Notes: a model not told the origin generated them from the letters alone. A stretch of 6,783 nt of DNA from an uncultured Pseudomonadales bacterium (GCA_938048505.1 CALIUX010000140.1:1-6783); one strand, 5' to 3'. Counted from the stretch's first letter, positions 1 through 6,783 are shown. Numbers and translations are program-made.

Positions 1-525
1 ACGCGCTGAATAGTTTGTGATGGTGCCGCCGTAGATTTGCCCATTTGGTACAACGATTTCTTTGTTGTCGCCAGTGCGAACGATAGTGTTGAATACTTCG
101 ATGCGCTCAACGACACCTGAAATACCAGCCGCTTCAATGAAATCACCAATTTTGAATGGCTTGAATAAAATGAGCATGACGCCTGATGCGAAGTTAGACA
201 GCGAATCTTTTAATGCAAGACCAACCGCTAAGCCTGCCGCACCCAGTAGAGCTAGTAATGATGTTGTGTCAACACCTAGTTGCTCAACAGCGATAAGAAG
301 GATAACAAACGAAAAGACTGTTTTGATAATAGCAGAAAGGAATTGACGCAATGCCAAATCCATTTTGCGCATTTCCATCGCCTTATCAATAATCTTGACA
401 ACATAGCCAGCAACCCACTTACCAATAATATAGATTGCAATCGCAATGGCGAGGTTTGTCAAGAAGGGCAGGATGCTATCGATCCAGTTCCCATCTGCAA
501 AAAAAGCGTTAATTTTTTCTAACAT
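1..525 (-). CDS. mscS: Small-conductance mechanosensitive channel MscS, N-terminal 175 residues (gene runs off the left edge)
   Basis: Inner-membrane channel that opens under membrane tension and releases small solutes on hypo-osmotic shock. Reading from the ATG at 525, 175 codons are open to base 1 with no stop, so the C-terminal part is outside the window (E. coli MscS is 286 residues). Visible parts: a hydrophobic segment at about residues 19-40 (TM1), another at about 62-82 (TM2), then the pore helix TM3 at about 88-120 with the family's glycine/alanine pattern LLGAAGLAVGLALKDSLSNF and the following FKPFKIGDF that starts the beta domain. VVPNGQIYGGTITNYS at about 158-173 is the other family hallmark. 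The start is set by AGGAG at 533-537, seven bases upstream of the ATG. It follows rsxC in the same direction after 193 bases, probably as its own transcription unit. Family is certain; orthology to E. coli mscS rather than a paralogue is likely. Confidence 0.95.
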   Translation of the reverse strand, partial: MLEKINAFFADGNWIDSILPFLTNLAIAIAIYIIGKWVAGYVVKIIDKAMEMRKMDLALRQFLSAIIKTVFSFVILLIAVEQLGVDTTSLLALLGAAGLAVGLALKDSLSNFASGVMLILFKPFKIGDFIEAAGISGVVERIEVFNTIVRTGDNKEIVVPNGQIYGGTITNYSAR

Positions 526-532
526 TTAAATG

Positions 533-537
533 CTCCT
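533..537 (-). promoter_or_regulatory. Ribosome binding site of mscS
   Basis: AGGAG on the minus strand, seven bases before the ATG at 525. It is one of the two best Shine-Dalgarno sequences in the window and fixes the mscS start, since no hydrophobic or conserved sequence is lost upstream of it. Confidence 0.8.
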
Positions 538-575
538 AAAGGTTGTTATAAGGTCTTAATGGTAAATTTTAATCT

Positions 576-701
576 TCAACGAAGCTGAGTCTTGCACATT
601 AAAGACATACAGTTTTTATCGGTTTCTGTATTGTCTGCCATTGTAATAACTTTTTTGTTGCAGTGGTTAAATCGATCAGACTTTTTACCTGTTTTGACCA
701 T
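576..701 (-). CDS. Possible 41-residue small protein between rsxC and mscS, function unknown
   Basis: An ATG at 701 opens 41 codons ending in TGA at 576. AGG lies seven bases before the ATG, a weak but well-placed ribosome binding site, and the ATG comes only 17 bases after the rsxC stop, so it could be translated from the rsxC message. The product starts MVKTGKKSDRFNHCNKK and ends NCMSLMCKTQLR. It is hydrophilic, lysine-rich at the N-terminus, has three cysteines (residues 14, 31, 36) and one histidine (13), and has no membrane segment or signal peptide. An internal ATG at residue 21 would give a 21-residue form but has no clear ribosome binding site. I do not recognise the protein. The alternative is that the stretch is simply an untranslated spacer; an open frame of this length can arise by chance. 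Confidence 0.3.
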   Translation of the reverse strand: MVKTGKKSDRFNHCNKKVITMADNTETDKNCMSLMCKTQLR

Positions 702-718
702 TAAAATACCTAATCAGG

Positions 719-3058
719 CTAATTTTTCAGCTTGGCTAGCTTGTCTTCAAGCTTTTGAAGGCCGGTTGTAAAGGCTTCAATATTGTCATCATTATTTTGT
801 TGAGCATTTTTTAACCTGTCTTTGGCTTTTTCGATGCGCTTTTCTAACGATAAAATCGCAGCAGCTTGTTTTTCCTCTGGCGTTAGGCTTGCTGCAGCTT
901 TGGCTTTTTCTTGGGCCTTTAAAATTGCTGCGCTGGCCGCGTCGAGCGGGGCAGCTTCTTTTGGCGCGGAGGCATTTAGACTCTCGGGTTTAGCATCCAA
1001 TGTTTTTAATGCATCAGCCAATTTATCTTCCAGCTTTTTAACACCTTGCTCTAATGCATCAGCACTGGTTTTTTGCTCAGCTTTTGCTTCTGCTAGTTTT
1101 TCTTTGGCTGTGGCAATGCGTTTTCGCAGCGTCAATACGGTTTTTTCTGCTGAGGTGGCGGGCTTGCTAGAATTGCCCGATGATGCAGCTGCTGATTGTT
1201 TCTGAGCTGCTTGCCCAAGACTGCTGCCTGAGCCAGGCGATACAGGGCGGCCAGTACTGGATTGTGCATCAAAATTAGCCAGTTTCTGTTCGGCTTCTTT
1301 TATTTTTAGCTGTGTTTGCTTCAATTTTGCATTAAGGGTTTCGGTTCGGCTGGTATCGCCCGTAGCGTCTTTAATTTGCTGCTCTGTTTTTTCAATACGA
1401 CTTTTAAGACTTTCGAACGTGCGTGATAGTTTAGCGCGCTCTTGTTCGGGTGTTATCTCAGACTGTTGTGCCTTTGCTGCATGTATCGCTTTTGATACAA
1501 GATCGCTCTTATCATCGGTCGCTGACCCAGTAGCCGATGCGGCTTCAGCCGCTTGTTTGGCTGCTTTGGCTTTATTTTTTTCTGCTGCGGCTTTGCGTGC
1601 TAGGCGCTTAGCTTCTTTGGCCTCTTCAATCTTGGCAATACGAGCTTGTCTTTGTTCAAAGCGTAATCGGGCTTTATCGGCTTTTAGTTTATCAGCTTCT
1701 GCTTGGCGAATCGTGCCTTTTGCATTGCGATAGTACTGAACTAACGGAATAGCCGAGGGGCATACATATGAGCAAGCGCCACACTCGATGCAATCAAATA
1801 AATTATGGCTTTGTAATTTATCGTGTTCTTCAGCACGGGCATACCAATACAATTGCTGGGGCAGAAGGCCTGCAGGGCACGCTTCGGCACAATGACCACA
1901 GCGAATACAGGCTTGCTGTGGCGGTGCTTCTGGCATTTCTGCTTGGCTGGGTGCAATGACGCAGTTAGTTGTTTTCACAACAGGAACAGTCGTTTGTTCT
2001 ATGGCAAACCCCATCATGGGCCCGCCAACAATCAGTCTTGGGCTTGGGCTGCTAAAGCTTTGAGAGTGTGACGGTGCCTGGAAACCATTCTCTTCAAGTA
2101 TGTGTGAAATGGGCGTTCCAATGCGCACTTTCATGTTGCGCTGAGTGCCGAGTGCTTCACCTACAACGGTTGTAATACGCTCGATCAAAGGTTCGCCATA
2201 GCGAACGGCTCGCCAAGCGGCAGCCGCTGTGCCGACATTTTGCACCACAATCCCTAAGTCGGAAGGCAGCTTACCGCTGGCGACCTCTTTGCCCGTTAAG
2301 ATATAAATAAGTTGCTTTTCACCACCAGAAGGGTATTTGGTTGGAAAGCTCACAACCTCTATTTGGGTTGAGTATTCGGGTGAATATTTTTGGGCTGCAC
2401 GTGTGAGTGCGGCAATCGCATCAGGCTTGTTATCTTCGACGCCAATAATAATATTTTTAGGGTTGTTGAGTGTGTGAGCCAGTAAGCGTGCGCCATGAAT
2501 CACATCGTCTGCAGCGGTTTGCATCAGCATGTCATCTGCGGTGATGTAGGGCTCGCACTCGGTGCCATTCAATATGAGTGTGTCAATGGGTGTATTAGCG
2601 CGTGGGTTGAGCTTAACGGCAGAGGGAAATCCTGCGCCGCCCATACCTGCTAGCCCTGCCGCACGAATTCGGCTGATAATTGCCTCGTGCTCAAGGGCAA
2701 AAGGTGTATCACATGGGGTGAGTTCATAAGCTGAATCATGGCCATCTGCGGCTATGACAATGCAAGGCGCTTTAAGGCCCGATGGGTGCGCGATAAAACG
2801 CTCTTCAATAGCAATGACTTTACCTGAAGTGGGGGCATGGACGCCTGCACTAAAAACCCCTTCGGGTTCTGCGATGCATTGGTATTTTTTGACTGTATCG
2901 CCCACCTCAACTAAAGGCGCTGCAGGTGCTCCGATGTGTTGGTTCAGAGGCAGAATATATTCATCAGCCAAAGAGCAGTCGGCAAGCGGCTCTTGCATGG
3001 ATTGATGTTTATTTTCAGGTGGGTGTACGCCGCCAGGTACGGTCCAAACTTGTCTCAT
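719..3058 (-). CDS. rsxC: Electron transport complex subunit RsxC/RnfC
   Basis: Peripheral subunit of the Rnf/Rsx complex on the cytoplasmic face, taken in the family to carry the NADH/FMN site and to pass electrons to RsxB. The 779-residue product begins with the family's [10 protein letters not shown] region (8-17), followed by a barrel-sandwich/biotinyl-like part (about 40-105), then the Nqo1-like core with the glycine loop [12 protein letters not shown] at 138-149, NGTECEPYI at 164-172 and [10 protein letters not shown] at 243-252. Two 4Fe-4S motifs follow: [12 protein letters not shown] (Cys 384, 387, 390, 394) and [12 protein letters not shown] (Cys 423, 426, 429, 433). From about 450 to the end is an Ala/Lys/Glu/Gln-rich, low-complexity and coiled-coil tail, common in proteobacterial RnfC but poorly conserved. 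Start: ATG overlaps the rsxB stop as ATGA, and AGAGG at 3066-3070 lies seven bases upstream. Unlike in E. coli, no rsxD follows; the next genes are a tiny ORF and mscS. All key cysteines are present. Confidence 0.97.
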   Translation of the reverse strand: MRQVWTVPGGVHPPENKHQSMQEPLADCSLADEYILPLNQHIGAPAAPLVEVGDTVKKYQCIAEPEGVFSAGVHAPTSGKVIAIEERFIAHPSGLKAPCIVIAADGHDSAYELTPCDTPFALEHEAIISRIRAAGLAGMGGAGFPSAVKLNPRANTPIDTLILNGTECEPYITADDMLMQTAADDVIHGARLLAHTLNNPKNIIIGVEDNKPDAIAALTRAAQKYSPEYSTQIEVVSFPTKYPSGGEKQLIYILTGKEVASGKLPSDLGIVVQNVGTAAAAWRAVRYGEPLIERITTVVGEALGTQRNMKVRIGTPISHILEENGFQAPSHSQSFSSPSPRLIVGGPMMGFAIEQTTVPVVKTTNCVIAPSQAEMPEAPPQQACIRCGHCAEACPAGLLPQQLYWYARAEEHDKLQSHNLFDCIECGACSYVCPSAIPLVQYYRNAKGTIRQAEADKLKADKARLRFEQRQARIAKIEEAKEAKRLARKAAAEKNKAKAAKQAAEAASATGSATDDKSDLVSKAIHAAKAQQSEITPEQERAKLSRTFESLKSRIEKTEQQIKDATGDTSRTETLNAKLKQTQLKIKEAEQKLANFDAQSSTGRPVSPGSGSSLGQAAQKQSAAASSGNSSKPATSAEKTVLTLRKRIATAKEKLAEAKAEQKTSADALEQGVKKLEDKLADALKTLDAKPESLNASAPKEAAPLDAASAAILKAQEKAKAAASLTPEEKQAAAILSLEKRIEKAKDRLKNAQQNNDDNIEAFTTGLQKLEDKLAKLKN
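722..1456 (-). repeat. Three imperfect about 94-residue coiled-coil modules encoded in the 3' part of rsxC
   Basis: The RsxC tail (residues about 535-779) holds three related helical-hairpin units. The anchors are [15 protein letters not shown] (551-565), [15 protein letters not shown] (644-658) and [15 protein letters not shown] (738-752), spaced 93-94 residues apart. Each is followed by a second helix; units two and three share an identical KLEDKLA (675-681 and 769-775, again 94 apart). Units one and three are also preceded by matching ITPEQ and LTPEE. Ser/Ala/Pro/Gly-rich linkers (about 598-636 and 689-710) separate them. The first unit is the most diverged. The likely origin is internal duplication; the role is unknown, with protein docking or spacing as guesses. 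Confidence 0.7.
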
Positions 3059-3681
3059 GCTGCGGCCTCTGGCGTCTCTTTTTCTGAAGCGTTGTTCTTA
3101 TCTGTAGCAATAATAATGGGGGAGGGTTTTTCCCATATCCACTGCTTAACATCAGTCTCGACGGGCAGTAAATCAATGCAGTCGACGGGGCAGGGCTCAA
3201 TGCATAAGTCACAACCGGTGCACTCACTGGTTATGACCGTATGCATTTTTTTCTGAGCGCCAATAATGGCATCAACAGGACAAGCCTGAATACACTTTGT
3301 ACAACCGATGCAATCTTCTTCGCGAATAAAGGCAACTTGCTTAACTTCTTTCTCTTCGCCATGTTCTGCATCAAGAGAAGGCGCGTCAACACCAAGTAAA
3401 TCGGCTAGTGCATTGATGGTGGCCTGCCCACCGGGCGGGCAATGGTTGATGGCTTCACCATTGTTAACAATAGAATCGGCGTAGGGTTTACAGCCGGGGT
3501 GACCGCATTGACCACACTGTGTTTGAGGCAGCAGTGCATCTACTTGCTCAACAAGTGGGTCACCTTCAACCTTGTACTTTACGGCTGCAAAGCCCAATAT
3601 CGCACCAAAAATAAGCGATAACGTAGCCAGCACAGCCAGTGCGCCAACTATTGGGTTGCTTAAAAACCAATCAATTATCAT
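3055..3681 (-). CDS. rsxB: Electron transport complex subunit RsxB/RnfB, polyferredoxin
   Basis: Iron-sulfur subunit that relays electrons within the Rnf/Rsx complex. The 208-residue product (E. coli RsxB is 192) has one N-terminal membrane anchor at about residues 8-33, then the Fe-S domain with the 4Fe-4S ligands in CGQCGHPGC (Cys 56, 59, 64) and Cys 81 in NHCPPGG. A bacterial-ferredoxin-like domain follows with two further 4Fe-4S motifs: [12 protein letters not shown] (Cys 124, 127, 130, 134) and [12 protein letters not shown] (Cys 154, 157, 160, 164). A short hydrophilic tail ends in EAAA. The ATG at 3681 is the only reasonable start: the frame closes at a TAG ten codons upstream and no other start codon lies between. 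It has no good ribosome binding site (the nearest purine run, GACGAG, is about 13 bases away), so translation may be weak or depend on the message from rsxA. It overlaps rsxC by four bases (ATGA), which suggests translational coupling with rsxC. Confidence 0.97.
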   Translation of the reverse strand: MIIDWFLSNPIVGALAVLATLSLIFGAILGFAAVKYKVEGDPLVEQVDALLPQTQCGQCGHPGCKPYADSIVNNGEAINHCPPGGQATINALADLLGVDAPSLDAEHGEEKEVKQVAFIREEDCIGCTKCIQACPVDAIIGAQKKMHTVITSECTGCDLCIEPCPVDCIDLLPVETDVKQWIWEKPSPIIIATDKNNASEKETPEAAA

Positions 3682-3735
3682 GCGTTTTACTATACTCGTC
3701 TTGCTGAGCTATGTGAGGTAAGGGTCAATTGCTTT

Positions 3736-3766
3736 GGTGCCAGCGGAGGTGGCCTAAACGGCACCT
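3736..3766 (-). other. Hairpin with two mutually exclusive folds in the rsxA-rsxB gap
   Basis: On the minus-strand RNA, GGTGCC (3765-3760) can pair perfectly with GGCACC (3741-3736) across an 18-base loop. The same left arm, AGGTG plus CC (3766-3760), can instead pair with GG and CACCT (3754-3753, 3751-3747) with one bulged C and a five-base loop. Only one fold can form at a time. Neither fold is followed by a run of T on either strand, so this is not a standard intrinsic terminator. It lies 55 to 85 bases ahead of rsxB and could be an RNA-processing or attenuation element, or a neutral palindrome. Little else is present in this 115-base gap: AT-rich near-palindromes next to the rsxA stop, and no ORF. 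Confidence 0.35.
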
Positions 3767-3796
3767 GTTTAATTTAAAACACCATTTAAATTGCGA

Positions 3797-4372
3797 TTAA
3801 ACTAACCCTGCAAACCCCATAAATGCCAATGACATCAAGCCTGCGGTAATCATGCCGATAGCGGCCCCTTTAAAATTGACGGGCACATCGGCCGCTGCCA
3901 ACCTTTCACGCATAGCGGAAAATAATACTAACACCAGCGAAAAACCAGCGGCTGCCCCAAAGCCATATAGAGCAGATTCTGCAAATGTATGTGCTTTGTT
4001 AGTGTTTTGAAGTGCTACGCCTAATACAGCACAGTTACTCGTGATAAGCGGTAAGAACACGCCCAACACGCGGTATAAAAGCGGGCTTGTTTTCTCAATA
4101 AACATCTTGGCAAACTGCACAACTGCCGCAATGACTAAAATAAAGCTAATCGTTTTGAGAAACGTTAAACCGAGCGGCTCAAGCACCCATGCATGCACCA
4201 TGTAACTACAAATACTGGCCAGTGTCAGAACAAAAGTGGTTGCCGCTGCCATGCCGATGGCTGTTTCCAGCTTATTGGATACACCCATAAACGGGCATAG
4301 CCCTAGAAACTGCACCAGCACAAAGTTATTGACCAGTACGGCACCAATAAAAATGACAAAGAATTCGGTCAT
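3797..4372 (-). CDS. rsxA: Electron transport complex subunit RsxA/RnfA, integral membrane core
   Basis: Membrane core subunit of the Rnf/Rsx complex, related to NqrE of the Na+-pumping NADH:quinone reductase; RnfA pairs with RnfE in the membrane. The 191-residue product (E. coli RsxA is 193) is almost wholly hydrophobic, with six membrane segments at about 4-24, 38-58, 70-91, 101-121, 133-153 and 169-190. Conserved signatures are [18 protein letters not shown] (15-32, Cys 26) and [12 protein letters not shown] (110-121, Cys 114). These two cysteines match the positions that, with those of the partner subunit, are thought to hold a membrane-buried 2Fe-2S cluster. The ATG at 4372 shares its A with the last base of the metG TAA stop (TAATG), with only a weak ribosome binding site inside metG, so it is probably translated by coupling to metG and transcribed from the metG promoter. 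A 115-base gap separates it from rsxB. Confidence 0.97.
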   Translation of the reverse strand: MTEFFVIFIGAVLVNNFVLVQFLGLCPFMGVSNKLETAIGMAAATTFVLTLASICSYMVHAWVLEPLGLTFLKTISFILVIAAVVQFAKMFIEKTSPLLYRVLGVFLPLITSNCAVLGVALQNTNKAHTFAESALYGFGAAAGFSLVLVLFSAMRERLAAADVPVNFKGAAIGMITAGLMSLAFMGFAGLV

Positions 4373-6408
4373 TACATTACTCGCATGCCCGGCTGCGCAC
4401 CGGCGTGAGGCTCAAGGATGAACAGGTCTTTACCGCCTGGACCTGCTGCGAGAACCATGCCTTCTGACAAGCCAAATTTCATCTTGCGTGGTTTCAAATT
4501 TGCCACCATAACCGTCAGCTTACCGATAAGCGTCTCGGGCTGATAGGCGCTTTTGATACCAGCAAAGACATTTTTAGTTTCGCCAATATCCAGTGTTAGG
4601 CGAAGGAGTTTGTCAGCGCCTTCAACTGACTCTGCATTCACGATTTTAGCAATGCGTAGGTCAACTTTGGCAAAGTCATTGAACTCTATTTCATCCGCAA
4701 CGGGCTCCTTGGTAAGCCAAGGGTTGTCGCTTGTGCTGGGAGCGGCTGTTTCAGATGAAGGCACGGCAGCGGTTTCTTGGCTTTCATCTACGATTGCATC
4801 AATGGCTTTCATGTCGATGCGTGTCATCAATGGCTTAAAGGTGTCAATCTTGTGTTCTTTTAGATAATGAATGCCTTCGGCCCATGATAGCTCGGCATTC
4901 AAAAACGCTTCGGCCTTACTGACTGTTTGCGGTAAAACAGGTTTTAGGAATGTCATCAGTGCAGCAAAGCAATTAATGCCTAAGCTGCAAACATCCTGTA
5001 CGGCTTGGGCTTGCGAAGGGTCTTTATTCAGTGACCAGGGCGCCATTTCAGCAATGTATTCGTTGGCTGCATCGGCGAGGGCCATAATTTCACGCATGGC
5101 TTTGCCGTACTCTCTTTCTTCGTACAATTCAGCAATGTGATGGTTTTTATCGACAAATTGCTGCCAAAGCGCCTCATTCGGGTTGTTGGCCGATAAAACA
5201 CCACCCGCTTTGGTAATGAATTTAGCGGTCCGACTTGCAATATTGACCACTTTCCCAACGAGGTCACTGTTTACGCGTGTCACAAAGTCTTCTAAGTTCA
5301 AGTCGATGTCATCTACACCGCCCGTTAGCTTGGTTGCGTAGTAGTAACGTAGATATTCTGGATCAAGATGCTTCAAGTAAGTGCTGGCTTTAATAAACGT
5401 ACCGCGCGACTTACTCATCTTTTTGCCGTCAACGGTTAAGAAACCATGTGCAAAAACACGCGTAGGCGTTCGAAAATCCGCTGAGGTAAGCATGGCGGGC
5501 CAGAATAGGGCGTGGAAGTTGATAATGTCTTTACCAATGAAGTGATAAACCTCGGCTTGGCTATCTTTTGCCCAATACTGCTCAAAGTTGAGCCCGTTTT
5601 TTTCGCAATAATGCTGATGGCTAGCCATATAGCCGATTGGTGCATCGAGCCAAACATAAAAGTATTTACCACTTTCGCCTGGTATCTCAAAGCCAAAGTA
5701 GGGCGCATCACGCGATATATCCCATTCCTGTAGGCCGCTATCTAGCCATTCTGCCAGTTTATTTGCTACTTCGGGCTGAAGGTGGCCTGCACGAGTCCAT
5801 TCTTGTAAAAATTCCGTGAATTCAGGTAATTTAAAGAATAAATGCTTAGAAGCTTTTGCAATCGGTTTAGCGCCGGATATCACTGAGCTGGCATCCAGCA
5901 AATCCATCGGTGAATACGTTGCACCACAGACTTCACAGTTATCACCGTACTGATCTTCCGCTTTACACTTTGGGCATGTGCCCTTGATGTATCGATCGGC
6001 AAGGAAGAGTGATTTTTCGGGGTCAAACGCCTGTGTGATTTCTCTTTCGCTAATATGGCCGTTTGCTTTAAGGCGATTATAGATTAGCTCAGAAAGTGCC
6101 TTGTTCTCGGGAGAGTGCGTCGTGTGGTAGTGATCAAAGTCAATGGTGAAGCCTGCAAAGTCGGCCTCATGCTCAATGCGTACACGTTCGATTTGCTCTT
6201 CTGGGGTAATGCCAGCTTTTTCTGCCGTAAGCATAATCGCCGTGCCGTGTGCATCGTCTGCGCACACATAAGTGCAATCATGACCGCGATGCTTTTGAAA
6301 GCGTACCCATATGTCGGTTTGAATGGTTTCAACCATATGCCCTAGATGGATCGACCCATTGGCATAGGGCAGGGCGCTAGTGACCAAGATTGTACGCTTG
6401 TTACTCAT
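4372..6408 (-). CDS. metG: Methionine--tRNA ligase (methionyl-tRNA synthetase)
   Basis: Cytoplasmic class I aminoacyl-tRNA synthetase that charges tRNA-Met for initiation and elongation, using ATP. From the ATG at 6408 it is 678 residues, against 677 in E. coli. Visible: catalytic Rossmann core with [11 protein letters not shown] (HIGH-type motif, HLGH at 21-24); a zinc ribbon with CPKC and CEVC (Cys 145, 148, 158, 161) inside the connective region; [11 protein letters not shown] (250-260); KMSKS at 330-334; the anticodon-binding helical domain at about 385-540; an acidic/Ser/Pro linker at about 541-570; and a C-terminal Trbp111-type tRNA-binding OB domain (about 573-678) with [14 protein letters not shown] [10 protein letters not shown], and the [15 protein letters not shown] region. 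Start choice: an in-frame ATG 13 codons upstream (6447) would add a lysine/alanine-rich extension not found in the family and has no ribosome binding site. The 6408 start also lacks a close Shine-Dalgarno (AAAGG is about 13 bases away), so the choice rests on family length. Its stop overlaps the rsxA start. Confidence 0.96.
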   Translation of the reverse strand: MSNKRTILVTSALPYANGSIHLGHMVETIQTDIWVRFQKHRGHDCTYVCADDAHGTAIMLTAEKAGITPEEQIERVRIEHEADFAGFTIDFDHYHTTHSPENKALSELIYNRLKANGHISEREITQAFDPEKSLFLADRYIKGTCPKCKAEDQYGDNCEVCGATYSPMDLLDASSVISGAKPIAKASKHLFFKLPEFTEFLQEWTRAGHLQPEVANKLAEWLDSGLQEWDISRDAPYFGFEIPGESGKYFYVWLDAPIGYMASHQHYCEKNGLNFEQYWAKDSQAEVYHFIGKDIINFHALFWPAMLTSADFRTPTRVFAHGFLTVDGKKMSKSRGTFIKASTYLKHLDPEYLRYYYATKLTGGVDDIDLNLEDFVTRVNSDLVGKVVNIASRTAKFITKAGGVLSANNPNEALWQQFVDKNHHIAELYEEREYGKAMREIMALADAANEYIAEMAPWSLNKDPSQAQAVQDVCSLGINCFAALMTFLKPVLPQTVSKAEAFLNAELSWAEGIHYLKEHKIDTFKPLMTRIDMKAIDAIVDESQETAAVPSSETAAPSTSDNPWLTKEPVADEIEFNDFAKVDLRIAKIVNAESVEGADKLLRLTLDIGETKNVFAGIKSAYQPETLIGKLTVMVANLKPRKMKFGLSEGMVLAAGPGGKDLFILEPHAGAQPGMRVM

Positions 6409-6506
6409 AATGAATTGGGAACCTTTGAGTGCAGCCTCTGCCTTCATCGCATCAGGCGATAGACTCTAATAAGCGGCACGGTTATACGTGATAATGTCTA
6501 AAAAAA

Positions 6507-6545
6507 GCGCATGATTATACCGTTATTGTAAGCTAAGTGCATGAT
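6507..6545 (-). promoter_or_regulatory. Likely metG promoter with flanking direct repeats
   Basis: A perfect TATAAT lies at 6519-6514 on the minus strand, about 105 bases before the chosen metG start. No good -35 hexamer sits 16-18 bases upstream (best are CATGCA, ATGCAC and TGCACT around 6543-6536), and there is no TGn extension. A nine-base direct repeat, ATCATGCAC (6545-6537) and ATCATGCGC (6515-6507), has copies starting exactly 30 bases apart, about three helical turns, with one copy over the expected -35 and one over the edge of the -10. The poor -35 plus repeats would fit a promoter helped or blocked by a protein, but this is inference. A run of seven T follows the second copy without an adjacent stable hairpin. 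Confidence 0.5.
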
Positions 6546-6564
6546 AAATAATGTGTATTTATTC

Positions 6565-6588
6565 TGGCGCCACAGCAGGGGGGCGCTA
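6565..6588 (-). other. GC-rich hairpin upstream of the metG promoter
   Basis: TAGCGCC (6588-6582) can pair with GGCGCCA (6571-6565) in seven base pairs, one of them G-U, across a ten-base loop. It would fall just after the small ORF ending at 6586 (its stop TAG is in the stem) and before the metG promoter, where a terminator for the upstream gene would be expected. No T-run follows on either strand, so an intrinsic terminator is not supported; it may still stabilise the 3' end of the upstream message. Confidence 0.35.
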
Positions 6589-6645
6589 GGTGACAATAAA
6601 GGCTGACCTCTGATATTTAAGGTAAAAATCGAGTTTGTAGCTCAT
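6586..6645 (-). CDS. Possible 19-residue ORF with a strong ribosome binding site; unrecognised, perhaps a broken gene
   Basis: GAGGAG at 6657-6652 sits six bases before an ATG at 6645, the strongest Shine-Dalgarno in the window, yet the frame closes after 19 codons (MSYKLDFYLKYQRSAFIVT). It begins 33 bases after the stop of the upstream partial gene, so it would be the second cistron of that unit. Readings: a true microprotein or leader peptide, or the 5' stub of a gene whose rest has been lost. Just past the TAG is a run of six C, but a frameshift there does not restore a convincing protein: the -1/+1 frame stays open only until it reaches the metG promoter. I do not recognise the sequence. 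Confidence 0.3.
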   Translation of the reverse strand: MSYKLDFYLKYQRSAFIVT

Positions 6646-6678
6646 ATTGCGCTCCTCTGAGTTTATTCAGTTATGAGC

Positions 6679-6783
6679 TTATTCCACATTTTTCTGAGCG
6701 CTTTTTATGAAGCGTGAAAGCGCACGCGAAAATGCACGGCTATTGAGAAGTCGATTAGTTTGAATCAATTTGTGGGGTACGCC
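6679..6783 (-). CDS. C-terminal 34 residues of an unidentified protein (gene enters from the right edge)
   Basis: From the last base of the window one minus-strand frame is open for 34 codons to a TAA at 6679. The visible end is basic and helix-like (for example NRLLNSRAFSRALSRF followed by IKSAQKNVE), with many Arg, Ser and Lys, and no motif I can assign. Codon choice looks similar to the neighbouring genes. The placement, 33 bases before an ORF with a strong ribosome binding site, favours a real gene end. The opposite frames in this stretch are closed by stops. In many gammaproteobacteria a divergent apbC/mrp gene flanks metG; this fragment is co-directional and does not resemble it. With so few codons, chance openness cannot be ruled out. 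Confidence 0.4.
   Translation of the reverse strand, partial: GVPHKLIQTNRLLNSRAFSRALSRFIKSAQKNVE

Noticed and set aside
62..522. Plus-strand frames at 62-346 and 280-522
   Set aside because: They lie opposite the clearly identified mscS coding sequence and give low-complexity products with no family signature.
541..580. mscS promoter with TTGAAG and TTATAA
   Set aside because: The two boxes are 22 bases apart, too far for a sigma-70 promoter, and no better pair was found; the true promoter remains unseen.
571..590. Terminator-like CTTC-GTT-GAAG palindrome after rsxC
   Set aside because: The stem is only four to five pairs and is followed by mixed A/T rather than a T-run, so it is too weak to call.
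822..1733. Plus-strand open frames opposite the 3' half of rsxC (822-1205 and 1419-1733)
   Set aside because: They mirror the Ala/Lys-rich coiled-coil tail, whose codons leave few stops on the opposite strand; they have no recognisable domain or ribosome binding site, and rsxC is certain.
3682..3730. rsxB promoter with TTGACC and TATAGT
   Set aside because: The spacing is 28 bases, not compatible with a standard promoter, although each hexamer alone looks plausible.
6500..6520. Intrinsic terminator at the seven-T run downstream of the metG -10
   Set aside because: No stable GC-rich stem directly precedes the T-run on the minus strand, and it lies between a consensus -10 and metG, where it would be the early transcribed leader.
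6409..6783. A divergent apbC/mrp gene to the right of metG
   Set aside because: This neighbour is common in gammaproteobacteria, but no plus-strand frame here carries a P-loop or stays open; short plus-strand ORFs stop within about 20 codons.
6546..6783. Insertion-sequence end or recombination site right of metG
   Set aside because: Only short palindromes are present; there are no paired terminal inverted repeats, target duplications, or transposase or integrase motifs.

Overview
The window looks like chromosomal DNA of a gammaproteobacterium, probably free-living and aerobic. The reasons are the long MetG that matches the E. coli-type enzyme closely (zinc ribbon plus fused C-terminal tRNA-binding domain), the RsxA/RnfA, RsxB/RnfB and RsxC/RnfC proteins of the proteobacterial type (RsxC with a long Ala/Lys-rich tail), and the metG-rnfA neighbourhood seen in several gammaproteobacteria. 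Genus cannot be set from this sequence alone. Every gene I can support reads on the minus strand, so transcription runs from the right end to the left.

Layout in transcription order (right to left): the last 34 codons of an unrecognised gene (6783-6679); a 270-base gap holding a 19-codon ORF with a strong ribosome binding site, a GC-rich hairpin, a consensus -10 box and a pair of 9-base direct repeats around the likely metG promoter; metG (methionyl-tRNA synthetase); rsxA, joined to metG by a one-base TAATG overlap; a 115-base gap with a two-state hairpin; rsxB; rsxC, joined to rsxB by an ATGA overlap; a 193-base gap with a possible 41-codon ORF; and the first 175 codons of a small-conductance mechanosensitive channel (mscS) running off the left end.

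Functionally, MetG charges tRNA-Met. RsxA, RsxB and RsxC are three of the six subunits of the Rnf/Rsx membrane complex, which moves electrons between NADH and ferredoxin-type carriers coupled to an ion gradient (in E. coli it keeps SoxR reduced). RsxC would carry the flavin/NADH-side and two 4Fe-4S clusters, RsxB is the polyferredoxin, and RsxA is a membrane core subunit. The other three subunits (D, G, E) do not follow rsxC as they do in E. coli; mscS is there instead. MscS is an osmotic safety valve and has no evident link to Rnf.

The window is mostly ordinary housekeeping DNA. The points worth a second look are the interrupted rnf operon, the repeated coiled-coil modules of the RsxC tail, the hairpin between rsxA and rsxB, and two very small ORFs in the gaps. 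I see no mobile element, CRISPR array, tRNA or rRNA, and nothing that amounts to a clear new system.
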